A program made the position numbers and the translations under genes. Shown here piece after piece: positions 17,521-27,413 of a stretch of 64,000 nt of DNA. This stretch comes from Shinella curvata. GTDB lineage: Bacteria > Pseudomonadota > Alphaproteobacteria > Rhizobiales > Rhizobiaceae. Position 1 is the first letter of the stretch; every line of letters begins with the position of its first letter. The notes under the pieces are model-generated. The model was not told the DNA's origin and made no database searches. It worked only from the letters and a program-made list of their open reading frames with translations. Where the stretch lies: positions 248,001 through 312,000 of the forward strand of contig NZ_JALJCJ010000005.1 of assembly GCF_022899935.1 (NCBI RefSeq), read 5' to 3'.

Positions 17521-19503
17521 ATGATCTCTCGCGAAAAACACGACCGGATGGCGAACGCAATTCGCTTCCTTTCCATGGATGCCGTGGAAAAGGCGAACTC
17601 CGGTCACCCCGGCCTGCCCATGGGCGCAGCAGATATCGCAACGGTTCTTTTCACCCGCTTTCTTTCCTTCGATCCGAAGACCCCGTCCTGGCCGAACCGT
17701 GACCGTTTCGTGCTGTCGGCCGGTCACGGCTCGATGCTGCTCTACTCGCTGCTCTATTTGACGGGCTACGAAGACATCACGATCGACGAGATCAAGAATT
17801 TCCGCCAGCTCGGCGCCAAGACCGCCGGCCACCCGGAATACGGCCACGCCGCCGGCATCGAGACGACCACCGGTCCGCTCGGCCAGGGCATTGCCAATGC
17901 CGTCGGCATGGCGCTTGCCGAACGCAAGCTGCGCGACGAGTTCGGCGCCGACCTCATGGAGCACTTCACCTACGTGATCGCGGGTGACGGCTGCCTCATG
18001 GAAGGCATCAGCCAGGAGGCCATCGCGCTTGCCGGGCACCTGAAGCTGAACAAGCTCATCGTCTTCTGGGACGACAACAACATCTCGATCGACGGCCCGA
18101 TCTCGATTGCCGACTCGACCGACCAGCACGCCCGCTTCCGCGCCAGCCAGTGGCATACGATCGCCGTCGACGGCCATGATCCGGATGCGATCGCCGCTGC
18201 CATCGAGGAAGCCCAGAAGTCCGACAAGCCGACCATGATCGCCTGCAAGACGACGATCGGTTTCGGCGCCCCGAACAAGGCCGGCACGCACAAGGTGCAC
18301 GGTTCGCCGCTCGGTGCCGAAGAAATCGCCGCCACCCGCAAGGCGCTGAACTGGGAATCGGAAGCCTTCGTCGTTCCCTCCGACGTGCTCGACGCCTGGC
18401 GTCTGGCCGGTCTTCGCTCCGCCAAGACCCACAAGGAATGGGAAGCCCGTCTCGAGAAGACGGAAGCCGAGAAGAAGGCGCAGTTCGTCCGCCGCTTCGC
18501 CGGCGATCTCGAAAGCAGCCTCGACTCCGCCATCGCCACCTACAAGAAGAAGCTCGCCGAAACCAAGCCGAACCCGGCAACCCGCAAGGCTTCGGAAGAC
18601 GCGCTTGAAGTGATCAACGGCGTTCTCCTGGAAACGCTCGGCGGCTCGGCCGACCTGACCGGTTCGAACAACACCAAGACGAGCCAGACCAAGTCGATCA
18701 CCCCGACGGACTTCTCCGGCCGTTACGTCCATTACGGCGTGCGCGAGCACGGCATGGCCGCCGCCATGAACGGTATCGCACTGCATGGCGGCCTGATCCC
18801 CTATTCCGGCGGCTTCCTGATCTTCTCGGACTATTGCCGTCCGTCGATCCGCCTTGCCGCACTGATGGGTATCCGCGTCATCCATGTCCTGACGCACGAT
18901 TCCATCGGTCTTGGTGAAGACGGCCCGACGCACCAGCCGGTCGAACACATGGCGGCGCTCCGCGCCATTCCGAACCTGCTCGTCTTCCGCCCGGCCGACG
19001 CCACGGAAACCGCAGAAGTCTGGCAGCTGGCGCTCGAAAGCCACAACCGTCCGTCGGCCATCGCGCTGACCCGCCAGAACCTGATGCCGGTTCGCCTGGA
19101 ATACGAGGAAGAAAACCTCTCGGCTCGCGGCGCCTACGATCTGGTTTCGGCCAGCGACGCCAAGGTCACGATCTTCGCCTCCGGCTCGGAAATCGAAATC
19201 GCCGTGAAGGCCCAGCAGGCGCTGTCGGCCAAGGGCATCTCGACCCGCGTCGTTTCCGTACCCTGCGTCGAACTCTTCGCCGAACAGCCGGAAGCCTACC
19301 AGAAGGCCGTCATCGGCAACTCGCCGGTCAAGATCGCCGTCGAAGCCGGCATCCGCCAGGGCTGGGACCACTTCATCGGTTCGGACGGCATCTTCGTCGG
19401 CATGTCCTCGTTCGGCGCCTCCGGCCCGTACAAGGAACTCTACAAGCATTTCGGCATCACGCCGGAGGCTGTCGTCGCCGCTGCGGAAGCAAAGCTCGGT
19501 TAA
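17521..19503 (+). CDS. tkt: Transketolase
   Basis: Thiamine-diphosphate enzyme moving two-carbon units between ketose and aldose phosphates in the pentose phosphate (and, where present, Calvin) pathway. 660 residues. Visible are [14 protein letters not shown] near the N-terminus, the ThDP motif [30 protein letters not shown] and the central [21 protein letters not shown]. The ATG at 17521 starts [17 protein letters not shown], the family N-terminus. It leads a tkt-gap-pgk cluster. Confidence 0.97.
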   Translation: MISREKHDRMANAIRFLSMDAVEKANSGHPGLPMGAADIATVLFTRFLSFDPKTPSWPNRDRFVLSAGHGSMLLYSLLYLTGYEDITIDEIKNFRQLGAKTAGHPEYGHAAGIETTTGPLGQGIANAVGMALAERKLRDEFGADLMEHFTYVIAGDGCLMEGISQEAIALAGHLKLNKLIVFWDDNNISIDGPISIADSTDQHARFRASQWHTIAVDGHDPDAIAAAIEEAQKSDKPTMIACKTTIGFGAPNKAGTHKVHGSPLGAEEIAATRKALNWESEAFVVPSDVLDAWRLAGLRSAKTHKEWEARLEKTEAEKKAQFVRRFAGDLESSLDSAIATYKKKLAETKPNPATRKASEDALEVINGVLLETLGGSADLTGSNNTKTSQTKSITPTDFSGRYVHYGVREHGMAAAMNGIALHGGLIPYSGGFLIFSDYCRPSIRLAALMGIRVIHVLTHDSIGLGEDGPTHQPVEHMAALRAIPNLLVFRPADATETAEVWQLALESHNRPSAIALTRQNLMPVRLEYEEENLSARGAYDLVSASDAKVTIFASGSEIEIAVKAQQALSAKGISTRVVSVPCVELFAEQPEAYQKAVIGNSPVKIAVEAGIRQGWDHFIGSDGIFVGMSSFGASGPYKELYKHFGITPEAVVAAAEAKLG

Positions 19504-19544
19504 TGCCTGACGGCGCGGCCCCGGCCGCGCCTCACACCGCCCAA

Positions 19545-19577
19545 AGTTTATCCATAGGGCCCAGTTTATCCATAGGG
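19545..19577 (+). repeat. 18-bp tandem duplication before gap
   Basis: AGTTTATCCATAGGG occurs at 19545-19559 and again at 19563-19577 (period 18), ending 11 bases before the gap start codon. The second copy supplies the GGGAGAG ribosome binding site; the first gives a decoy GGG. A GC-rich palindrome (19512-19531) lies just upstream in the tkt-gap gap. Confidence 0.9.
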
Positions 19578-19588
19578 AGAGACCCCAC

Positions 19589-20590
19589 ATGACTGTGAAA
19601 GTTGCCATCAACGGTTTTGGCCGCATCGGCCGTAACGTGCTTCGCGCCATCGTCGAATCCGGCCGCACCGACATCGAAGTTGTCGCCGTCAACGACCTCG
19701 GCCCGGTCGAGACCAATGCGCATCTCGTTCGCTACGATTCCGTCCACGGCAAGTTCCCGGGCACCGTCACCGTTTCCGGCGACACGATCGACGTCGGCCG
19801 CGGCCCGATCCGCGTCACCGCCATCCGCGACCCGAAGGAACTGCCCTGGGGCGACGTCGACATCGCGCTGGAATGCACCGGCCTGTTCACGACGAAGGAA
19901 AAGGCCGGCGCGCATCTCGCCAACGGCTCCAAGCGCGTCATCGTCTCCGCACCGTGCGACAATGCCGATAAGACCATCGTCTATGGCGTGAACCACAACA
20001 CGCTGACCAAGGACGACCGCGTCATTTCGAACGCATCGTGCACGACGAACTGCCTGGCGCCCGTCGCCTACATTCTCGACAAGGCCTTCGGCATCGAGAA
20101 GGGCTACATGACGACGATCCACTCCTACACGGGTGATCAGCCGACGCTCGACACGATGCACAAGGACCTCTACCGCGCCCGCGCGGCAGCGCTCTCCATG
20201 ATCCCGACCTCGACGGGTGCTGCAAAGGCCGTCGGCCTCGTGCTGCCGCAGCTCAAGGGCAAGCTCGACGGTTCGGCCATCCGCGTGCCGACCCCGAACG
20301 TCTCGGTCGTCGACCTGAAGTTCGTACCGTCGCGCAACGTCACGGCTGAAGAAGTCAACGCTGCCATCAAGGAAGCCGCGGAAGGCGAACTCAAGGGCAT
20401 CCTCGACTACGTCACGGGCCCGCTCGTCTCGATCGACTTCAACCACGACAGCAACTCGTCGAACTTCGCCGCCGACCAGACCAAGGTTCTCGACGGCAAC
20501 CTCGTTCGCATCCTGTCCTGGTACGACAACGAATGGGGCTTCTCGAACCGCATGTCCGACACGGCTGTGGCCTTCGGCAAGCTGATCTAA
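19589..20590 (+). CDS. gap: Glyceraldehyde-3-phosphate dehydrogenase, type I
   Basis: Oxidises glyceraldehyde-3-P to 1,3-bisphosphoglycerate with NAD(P). 333 residues. The Rossmann motif [10 protein letters not shown] is at 7-16, the nucleophile is C151 in ASCTTNC, and the base is H178 in [10 protein letters not shown]. An Asp (D36) after the second strand favours NAD over NADP. Lies between tkt and pgk on the same strand and is followed by its own terminator. Confidence 0.98.
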   Translation: MTVKVAINGFGRIGRNVLRAIVESGRTDIEVVAVNDLGPVETNAHLVRYDSVHGKFPGTVTVSGDTIDVGRGPIRVTAIRDPKELPWGDVDIALECTGLFTTKEKAGAHLANGSKRVIVSAPCDNADKTIVYGVNHNTLTKDDRVISNASCTTNCLAPVAYILDKAFGIEKGYMTTIHSYTGDQPTLDTMHKDLYRARAAALSMIPTSTGAAKAVGLVLPQLKGKLDGSAIRVPTPNVSVVDLKFVPSRNVTAEEVNAAIKEAAEGELKGILDYVTGPLVSIDFNHDSNSSNFAADQTKVLDGNLVRILSWYDNEWGFSNRMSDTAVAFGKLI

Positions 20591-20601
20591 GCAGCAACAC
20601 G

Positions 20602-20635
20602 AAACACCCGGGCAGCGATGTCCGGGTGTTTTTTC
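20602..20635 (+). terminator. Intrinsic terminator after gap
   Basis: ACACCCGG and CCGGGTGT flank a 9-10 base loop, followed by six T. It separates gap from pgk, so pgk may also have its own promoter. Confidence 0.85.
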
Positions 20636-20666
20636 TTGACCAGACGACACTTTCAGGAGCCGTGCC

Positions 20667-21866
20667 ATGACCTTCAAGACCCTCGACAATCTCACCGACA
20701 TCGCCGGCAAGCGCGTGCTCGTCCGCGTCGATCTCAACGTGCCCGTCAAGGACGGCAAGGTCACCGATGCGACACGCATCGAGCGCGTCGCCCCGACCAT
20801 CCAGGAACTCTCCAAGAAGGGCGCCAAGGTCATCCTGCTCGCCCATTTCGGCCGCCCGAAGGGTGAGGTCGTCGCCGACATGTCGCTGGAGCAGATTCTG
20901 CCCGCGGTGAACGACGTTCTCGGCACGAAGGTGCATTTCGCCGCCGATTGCATCGGCGATACCGCCGCTGCCGCCATCGCCGCGCTCGACAATGGCGGCA
21001 TCCTGCTTCTCGAAAACACCCGCTTCCACAAAGGCGAAGAGAAGAACAACCCGGACTTCACCGCAGCGCTCGCCGCAAACGGCGACCTCTATGTCAACGA
21101 CGCCTTCTCGGCCGCGCACCGCGCACACGCCTCGACCGAAGGCCTCGCCCATCTCCTGCCCGCCTATGCCGGCCGCACCATGCAGGCGGAACTCGAAGCG
21201 CTGGAAAAGGGCCTCGGCAATCCGAACCGCCCGGTCGTCGCCATCGTCGGCGGCGCAAAAGTCTCCACCAAGATCGACCTGCTCATGAACCTCGTGAAAA
21301 AGGTAGACGCGCTGGTCATCGGCGGCGGCATGGCGAACACCTTCCTTGCCGCCCGCGGCACCAATGTCGGAAAGTCGCTCTGCGAACATGACCTCGCCGA
21401 CACCGCCAAGCAGATCATGATCGAGGCCGCCACCGCGACCTGCGCCATCGTGCTGCCGGAAGACGGCGTCGTCGCCCGTGAGTTCAAGGCCAATGCCGAA
21501 AACGAAGTGGTCGATGTCAACGCCATTCCGGCCGACGCCATGATGCTCGACGTCGGTCCGAAGACCATCGAGGCCGTGAATGCCTGGATTTCGCGCGCTT
21601 CGACGCTCGTCTGGAACGGCCCGCTCGGCGCCTTCGAAATCGCCCCCTTCGACACCGCGACGGTCGCGGCTGCCAAGCATGCGGCCGAACAGACCAAAGC
21701 CGGCAAGCTCGTCTCCGTCGCCGGTGGCGGCGATACGGTCGCGGCCCTCAACCATGCCGGTGTCGCCGACGATTTCACCTATGTCTCGACCGCCGGCGGC
21801 GCGTTCCTCGAATGGATGGAAGGCAAGCCGCTGCCGGGCGTCGATATCCTGCATCAGCAGAAATAA
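20667..21866 (+). CDS. pgk: Phosphoglycerate kinase
   Basis: Interconverts 1,3-bisphosphoglycerate and 3-phosphoglycerate with ADP/ATP. 399 residues. N-terminal substrate site [36 protein letters not shown], the hinge and nucleotide site [18 protein letters not shown] and the C-terminal GGGDTVAAL are all intact. The ATG at 20667 follows a CAGGAGCCG ribosome site. Third gene of the tkt-gap-pgk cluster. Confidence 0.98.
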   Translation: MTFKTLDNLTDIAGKRVLVRVDLNVPVKDGKVTDATRIERVAPTIQELSKKGAKVILLAHFGRPKGEVVADMSLEQILPAVNDVLGTKVHFAADCIGDTAAAAIAALDNGGILLLENTRFHKGEEKNNPDFTAALAANGDLYVNDAFSAAHRAHASTEGLAHLLPAYAGRTMQAELEALEKGLGNPNRPVVAIVGGAKVSTKIDLLMNLVKKVDALVIGGGMANTFLAARGTNVGKSLCEHDLADTAKQIMIEAATATCAIVLPEDGVVAREFKANAENEVVDVNAIPADAMMLDVGPKTIEAVNAWISRASTLVWNGPLGAFEIAPFDTATVAAAKHAAEQTKAGKLVSVAGGGDTVAALNHAGVADDFTYVSTAGGAFLEWMEGKPLPGVDILHQQK

Positions 21867-21940
21867 CGGCCGCCCCTTGCGCTTGGCGCGGGATCGCCTA
21901 CATTCTCTGTAACGTCAACAACGGAAAGGAAGGTGATCCA

Positions 21941-22015
21941 ATGTCTAATGAGATTTCGGTCTTGGCTTCGGGCATGGGAATTGTGGTGAATGAAACGAGG
22001 CAGCCCTCGTTCTGA
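21941..22015 (+). CDS. 24-residue small ORF in an orphan short transcript
   Basis: Translates to 24 residues beginning MSNEISVLASGMG and ending TRQPSF. It has a very good ribosome binding site (GGAAAGGAAGG, 5-9 bases upstream) and is followed at once by three hairpins, the last a strong terminator at 22071-22097. No gene follows on this strand within the transcript. It could be a leader peptide without its operon, a small protein, or the mRNA part of a dual-function sRNA. Not recognised. Confidence 0.45.
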   Translation: MSNEISVLASGMGIVVNETRQPSF

Positions 22016-22029
22016 CCCCGCCTTCCTTC

Positions 22030-22059
22030 GGGTCCTAAGACCCGGGTCCGCACCGGACC
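22030..22059 (+). other. Two hairpins downstream of the 24-codon ORF
   Basis: GGGTC-4 nt-GACCC (22030-22043) and GGTCC-5 nt-GGACC (22045-22059) are perfect 5-base-pair stems lying back to back between the small ORF and its terminator. Confidence 0.6.
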
Positions 22060-22070
22060 AAACCTCATGG

Positions 22071-22097
22071 GGGCCACCTTCGGGTGGCCCTTTTGCG
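22071..22097 (+). terminator. Strong intrinsic terminator with TTCG loop
   Basis: GGGCCACC-TTCG-GGTGGCCC followed by TTTT. Ends the short transcript downstream of pgk. Confidence 0.9.
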
Positions 22098-22133
22098 TTT
22101 GAGGTGACAGTAAGCAGCCCGCCTCCTCTCCAA

Positions 22134-22222
22134 GGTCATCCTCGGGCTTGACCCGAGGATCCACAGCCGCAAGCGAGGACGTACCGTGTGGATGGATGCT
22201 CGGGTCAAGCCCGAGCATGACG
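22134..22222. repeat. Rhizobial palindromic repeat (RIME-like)
   Basis: About 89 bases arranged as an imperfect palindrome whose two arms are themselves palindromes: CCTCGGGCTTGACCCGAGG (22140-22158) and GCTCGGGTCAAGCCCGAGC (22198-22216), flanked by GTCAT/ATGAC. This is the typical look of intergenic mosaic elements scattered through Rhizobiaceae genomes. Only one copy is in this window. Confidence 0.8.
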
Positions 22223-22243
22223 GAGGAGGTTGTTGTTCCTCCA

Positions 22244-22399
22244 CTACGGCCGTATCAGCACCGTCAGCATCATCAGCGCGATGGCGACGACAGCGATCTT
22301 CCAGAAATCCGCGCGCCGGCGCAGTCCCGGCAGGCCAATGGGCCGGATCAGATGCAGCAGCATGACGGCAAGCAGGAGGACGGGGAGGATTTTCGACAT
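22244..22399 (-). CDS. Small two-helix membrane protein (51 aa)
   Basis: 51 residues: MSKILPVLLLAVMLLHLI forms one hydrophobic segment, a basic linker GLPGLRRRADFW follows, and IAVVAIALMMLTVLI forms a second. The ATG at 22397-22399 has GAGGAAAGG 5-10 bases upstream. Function unknown. Coding quality is supported by the clear ribosome site and the helix-loop-helix design. It is divergent from the MFS transporter. Confidence 0.7.
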   Translation of the reverse strand: MSKILPVLLLAVMLLHLIRPIGLPGLRRRADFWKIAVVAIALMMLTVLIRP

Positions 22400-22551
22400 G
22401 ATGGCCTTTCCTCGCCCTTCCTGTCACACCCGGGACATTTTTCCAAGCGATCAGCGCAAGGGGTGAAAATCCTGCGCCATGTCGCCTTTGCATCTGGCAA
22501 TCGTCGTGCGGCGCGCTATTCCTATTGCATCGGCGAACCTGCGGAAATCAC

Positions 22552-23832
22552 ATGCGCAATAATCTCATATCCGTCTTCGCGCTGCTCATGGGCACGCTGT
22601 TCCTGTTCCTCGGGAATGGCCTGCACGGCCTGCTGCTTCCCATGCGCGGCGCCTTCGAAGGTTATGAGACGACGATGCTCGGCTTGCTCGGCACGTCCTG
22701 GGCGTCGGGCTTCGTGCTCGGCTGCCTACTGGCGCCTGCTATCGTCAAGCGCATCGGCCATGTGCGTGCCTTCTCGGGCTTCGCCTCGCTCATCGCCATC
22801 ATCGCGCTTTTGACCGGCATCCTCGTCGATCCCATCTGGTGGATCGTGCTGCGTGCCGTCACCGGTTTTTCGATCGCCGGCACATCGATGATCATCGAAA
22901 GCTGGCTGAACGAACGCGCCACCAACGAGAGCCGCGGCCTGATCTTTTCCCTTTACATCGCCATCACGCTGATCGGCACCGTCGGTGGCCAGATGACGGT
23001 GGCGCTCGGCGATGTGACGACACCGATCCTGTTCATGTTCGCCGGCATCCTCTACTGCTTCGCCATGCTGCCGACCACACTCTCCACGGCCGCCTCGCCG
23101 CAACCGCTGAAGCAGGTGCGCCTCGATATTCCCGCCCTCTTCCGCACCTCGCCGATCGCCTGCGTCGGCATCGTGCTGATCGGCATTTCCAACGGCGCCT
23201 TCGGAACGCTCGGCGCCGTCTTCGGCGCGCAGGTGGGGCTTACGTCCAGCATGATTGCCACCATGATGAGCGTGGCGATCTTCGCCGGCGCCGTCATGCA
23301 GCTGCCGGCCGGCCGCATGTCCGACCGCATCGACCGGCGCATCGTGCTTGCCGCGCTCTCGGCGGTGGCCGCCGCCGCCGGCCTTGCCCTCTTCGTCTTT
23401 CAGCCGGCTAACGTGACCGTGCTTCTGGTGCTGACCGCCCTCTATGGCGCGATGGCCAATGCCCTCTACCCGATCGCCGTGTCGCATGCCAATGACTTCG
23501 CAAGTCCCGAGGACTTCGTGAAGGTGTCCGGCGGCCTGCTTCTCCTGTACGGCATCGGCACGATCATCGGCCCCACGCTCGGCGGCCCGATCATGTCGGC
23601 TATCGGCCCCTATGCGCTGTTCCTCGTCACCTGCTGGGCGCATATCCTGATCACCGCCTACGCGATCTTCCGCAGTCAGCGCCGCGCCGCTAAGCCGGCC
23701 GAGATGCGCGATGCCTATACGACGATCAACCCCGGCACGCTGATGACGCCGGAAAGCCTTCAGCTTTCTCCGCGTGCCCTGCCCCAGCAACAGGCCACTG
23801 CCGACGAGCAACAGGAGGGGGAAACCGCATGA
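22552..23832 (+). CDS. MFS transporter
   Basis: Inner-membrane transporter of the major facilitator superfamily, 426 residues with twelve predicted helices. The SWASGFVLGCLLAPAIVKRIG segment carries the loop 2-3 region, and GRMSDRIDRR the equivalent loop 8-9 signature. The substrate cannot be told; the sequence resembles the YfcJ/UMF-type efflux members of Rhizobiales. The ATG at 22552 is preferred to a TTG at 22525. Its stop overlaps the DUF1192 start by four bases. Confidence 0.9.
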   Translation: MRNNLISVFALLMGTLFLFLGNGLHGLLLPMRGAFEGYETTMLGLLGTSWASGFVLGCLLAPAIVKRIGHVRAFSGFASLIAIIALLTGILVDPIWWIVLRAVTGFSIAGTSMIIESWLNERATNESRGLIFSLYIAITLIGTVGGQMTVALGDVTTPILFMFAGILYCFAMLPTTLSTAASPQPLKQVRLDIPALFRTSPIACVGIVLIGISNGAFGTLGAVFGAQVGLTSSMIATMMSVAIFAGAVMQLPAGRMSDRIDRRIVLAALSAVAAAAGLALFVFQPANVTVLLVLTALYGAMANALYPIAVSHANDFASPEDFVKVSGGLLLLYGIGTIIGPTLGGPIMSAIGPYALFLVTCWAHILITAYAIFRSQRRAAKPAEMRDAYTTINPGTLMTPESLQLSPRALPQQQATADEQQEGETA

Positions 23833-24017
23833 GCCTTTTCGATGATGATCGCACGCAGAAGAAGACGGTCCATGACATCGGCAGCGACCTCTCCCTGCTG
23901 TCCGTGGATGAGCTTTCCGCGCGAATCGACCTCCTCAAGGCCGAAATCGCACGTCTCGAATCGGAGAAGGCACAAAAGGGCGCCAGCCGCTCGGCTGCGG
24001 AAAGCCTATTCCGCTAG
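23829..24017 (+). CDS. DUF1192 family protein
   Basis: 62 residues: SLFDDDRTQKKTVHDIGSD, then SLLSVDELSARIDLLKAEIA and a short helix, the pattern of DUF1192. A small cytoplasmic alpha-helical protein of unknown function, common in Alphaproteobacteria. Start and MFS stop overlap (ATGA), so translation is coupled. Confidence 0.88.
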   Translation: MSLFDDDRTQKKTVHDIGSDLSLLSVDELSARIDLLKAEIARLESEKAQKGASRSAAESLFR

Positions 24018-24018
24018 G

Positions 24019-24061
24019 GCATTTCCAGCCGAAGCGGAATCGCTTCGGCGTCGGATAATGC
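24019..24061. repeat. Short palindromic element
   Basis: GCCGAAGCG-4 nt-CGCTTCGGC (24028-24049) nested in outer GCATT/AATGC arms. This form recurs in rhizobial intergenic regions to my knowledge. It begins two bases after the DUF1192 stop and lacks a T-tract, so I do not call it a terminator. Confidence 0.6.
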
Positions 24062-24130
24062 GAAAACAACCAGCGCCTATTGTCGCAGCCTTGCCAAAAA
24101 AACACAGGAGCCGGCGAAACGACAATAGAG

Positions 24131-24145
24131 TTAACCGGCCATTAA
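24131..24145 (+). promoter_or_regulatory. CtrA box (TTAA-N7-TTAA) before candidate sRNA
   Basis: TTAACCGGCCATTAA matches the CtrA consensus half-sites exactly, with correct 7-base spacing. It lies about 30 bases upstream of the predicted 5' end of the sRNA, the expected distance for a CtrA-activated promoter (box overlapping the -35). Confidence 0.65.
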
Positions 24146-24168
24146 GCCTTACACGTTATTACTTGCCT

Positions 24169-24268
24169 ATCCGGTCCTTCCGGATTCAGACATTTTCTCC
24201 CTCCGGGGTATCGGTCTGATTTTTCTCCCTGTTTTACCTTGAGAGCCGCTTTCCGCGGCTCTTTTTTT
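24169..24268 (+). ncRNA. Candidate CtrA-controlled sRNA with duplicated anti-Shine-Dalgarno motif
   Basis: About 100 nt with no ORF. It can form hairpin 1 (ATCCGG/CCGGAT, 24169-24185), hairpin 2 (CAGAC/GTCTG, 24187-24217) and a terminator hairpin with a 7-T tail. The 10-mer TTTTCTCCCT occurs exactly twice, in the loop of hairpin 2 (24193-24202) and in the linker (24221-24230); CUCCCU is complementary to ribosome binding sites, as in several rhizobial trans-acting sRNAs. A CtrA box lies upstream. It could correspond to the cell-cycle sRNA type known as GspR in Sinorhizobium, which I cannot confirm. Confidence 0.55.
24241..24268 (+). terminator. Intrinsic terminator of the candidate sRNA
   Basis: AGAGCCGC and GCGGCTCT flank a 5-base loop and are followed by seven T. 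Confidence 0.9.
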
Positions 24269-24316
24269 ATTTGCGCCCCCATCCTCCTGTGCACTGTCCC
24301 GAAAGAATTGTGGAGA

Positions 24317-24331
24317 TTAACCCTTTATTAA
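24317..24331 (+). promoter_or_regulatory. CtrA box (TTAA-N7-TTAA) upstream of rcdA
   Basis: TTAACCCTTTATTAA has perfect half-sites and spacing, 117 bases before the rcdA ATG. A GGTTAT -10-like element follows at 24352-24357. In Caulobacter, rcdA is a CtrA target, which fits. Confidence 0.65.
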
Positions 24332-24447
24332 GAATGCCCTTGCGCGAATTAGGTTATGGGATCATCCTCAAGACATAGAAGGCGGCTGGAACCGAATGAG
24401 CCGACCCTCCGTTACCTGCAAGTCGCGCGTTCAACAGGGATCAAACC

Positions 24448-24966
24448 ATGTCCGAAAGAGGATTGAATACCGTCAGCTTCGCTGGCCACGTTGCGTCGTC
24501 GGCGCAATTCAAGGCCCTGTACGCTGAGGGCATGGGTCTCGTTGAGGAGACCGCGAGCTATCTCGATGGCGTCGGCCGCCAGGCTTCCAAGGTCCTGCCG
24601 CGCATGGCCTCGGTGCTTTACGCAGCAGAATCGATGCGCCTCACCACCCGCCTGATGCAGATGGCCTCCTGGCTTCTCCTGCAGCGCGCTGTCAACAATG
24701 GCGAAATGAGCCGCGATCAGGTGCTGTCGGAAAAGAACAAGGTCCGCCTCGACAGCTTCAACGTCGACAAGACCGCGCCCGGCTGGAACGACCTGCCGGA
24801 AGCCTTCCGCGACCTCATCGAACGGTCGCTGCGCCTGCAGAACCGCATCGCCTTGCTCGACCGCGAAATCTATCGCCCGCAGGACGTCCAGACATTTGCG
24901 CCCGACAATCAGAACAGCGTCCAGGCCCAGATCAACCTGCTGCAGACCGCCTTTGGCAACAACTGA
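24448..24966 (+). CDS. rcdA: RcdA, ClpXP adaptor for CtrA degradation (DUF1465)
   Basis: RcdA is a three-helix dimeric adaptor that helps deliver CtrA and other substrates to ClpXP during the alphaproteobacterial cell cycle. 172 residues with the DUF1465 family pattern: FKALYAEGMGLVEETASYLD near the N-terminus, ESMRLTTRLMQMASWLLLQRA in the middle, and a disordered C-terminal tail after residue about 145. The ATG at 24448 is clear. A CtrA box upstream suggests feedback, as CtrA would drive its own proteolysis factor. It ends at a strong terminator. Confidence 0.88.
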   Translation: MSERGLNTVSFAGHVASSAQFKALYAEGMGLVEETASYLDGVGRQASKVLPRMASVLYAAESMRLTTRLMQMASWLLLQRAVNNGEMSRDQVLSEKNKVRLDSFNVDKTAPGWNDLPEAFRDLIERSLRLQNRIALLDREIYRPQDVQTFAPDNQNSVQAQINLLQTAFGNN

Positions 24967-24992
24967 ACGGCACGCAGGACCATGACGACACC

Positions 24993-25016
24993 AACCCGGC
25001 TCCGGCCGGGTTTTTT
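24993..25016 (+). terminator. Intrinsic terminator of rcdA
   Basis: AACCCGGC-TCC-GCCGGGTT followed by six T. Confidence 0.9.
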
Positions 25017-25045
25017 GTTATCTGCTCTCAAGGGAAATCAAGGCA

Positions 25046-25074
25046 ATAAAAAACCCGGCCGAAGCCGGGTTCTT
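25046..25074 (-). terminator. Intrinsic terminator of rpmE
   Basis: Read on the minus strand, AACCCGGC-TTC-GGCCGGGTT followed by a run of T. Convergent with the rcdA terminator 30 bases away. Confidence 0.85.
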
Positions 25075-25097
25075 CAAAACTGTCTGCGAAAGGCAGA

Positions 25098-25319
25098 TTA
25101 GAGGCCGAGGCCTTCGAAGCGCTTCTTGAACTTCGAAACGCGGCCGCCACGGTCCAGCATCTGCTGGTTGCCGCCGGTCCAGGCCGGGTGCGACTTCGGA
25201 TCGATTTCGAGGTTCATCGTTGCGCCTTCCGAACCCCAGGTCGAGCGGGTTTCGTACTCGGTGCCGTCGGTCATGACGACCTTGATGACGTGGTAGTCGG
25301 GATGGATATCAGCCTTCAT
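25098..25319 (-). CDS. rpmE: 50S ribosomal protein L31
   Basis: 73 residues, beginning [19 protein letters not shown], with HPAWTGGN and [11 protein letters not shown]. It contains no cysteine, so it lacks the zinc ribbon of the classical L31; this form is normal for Alphaproteobacteria. The ATG at 25317-25319 gives the family N-terminus. Divergent from the ABC exporter. Confidence 0.97.
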   Translation of the reverse strand: MKADIHPDYHVIKVVMTDGTEYETRSTWGSEGATMNLEIDPKSHPAWTGGNQQMLDRGGRVSKFKKRFEGLGL

Positions 25320-25509
25320 GACACTCTTCCTGCTTGTTCCGGGGGCCATTTGTCGCAACGCATTGCGGCAGCGAGGCCAAAGACGTAAATGAAGCCGCGG
25401 CCGGTCGGACCTGCGGCTTCCCAATTCGATGGCGAGCCTATACATGAAGGCCGTCTGGATAACAAGAGCCGAAAGACAAATCGTGCCGCAAGGCGCTGGA
25501 AACGGGGGT

Positions 25510-27336
<1,827 letters not shown>

Positions 27337-27413
27337 CGGGTTCGCCCTTGTCATGAGGAGGTAGCGCCCTATCCTGAGTGTCGTAACCAACGTCACTCTG
27401 GGAGGAGACCACC

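Noticed and set aside
17398-19716. 772-codon open frame antisense to tkt
   Set aside because: Shadow of a strongly codon-biased gene; it spans tkt and the tkt-gap spacer and has no domain.
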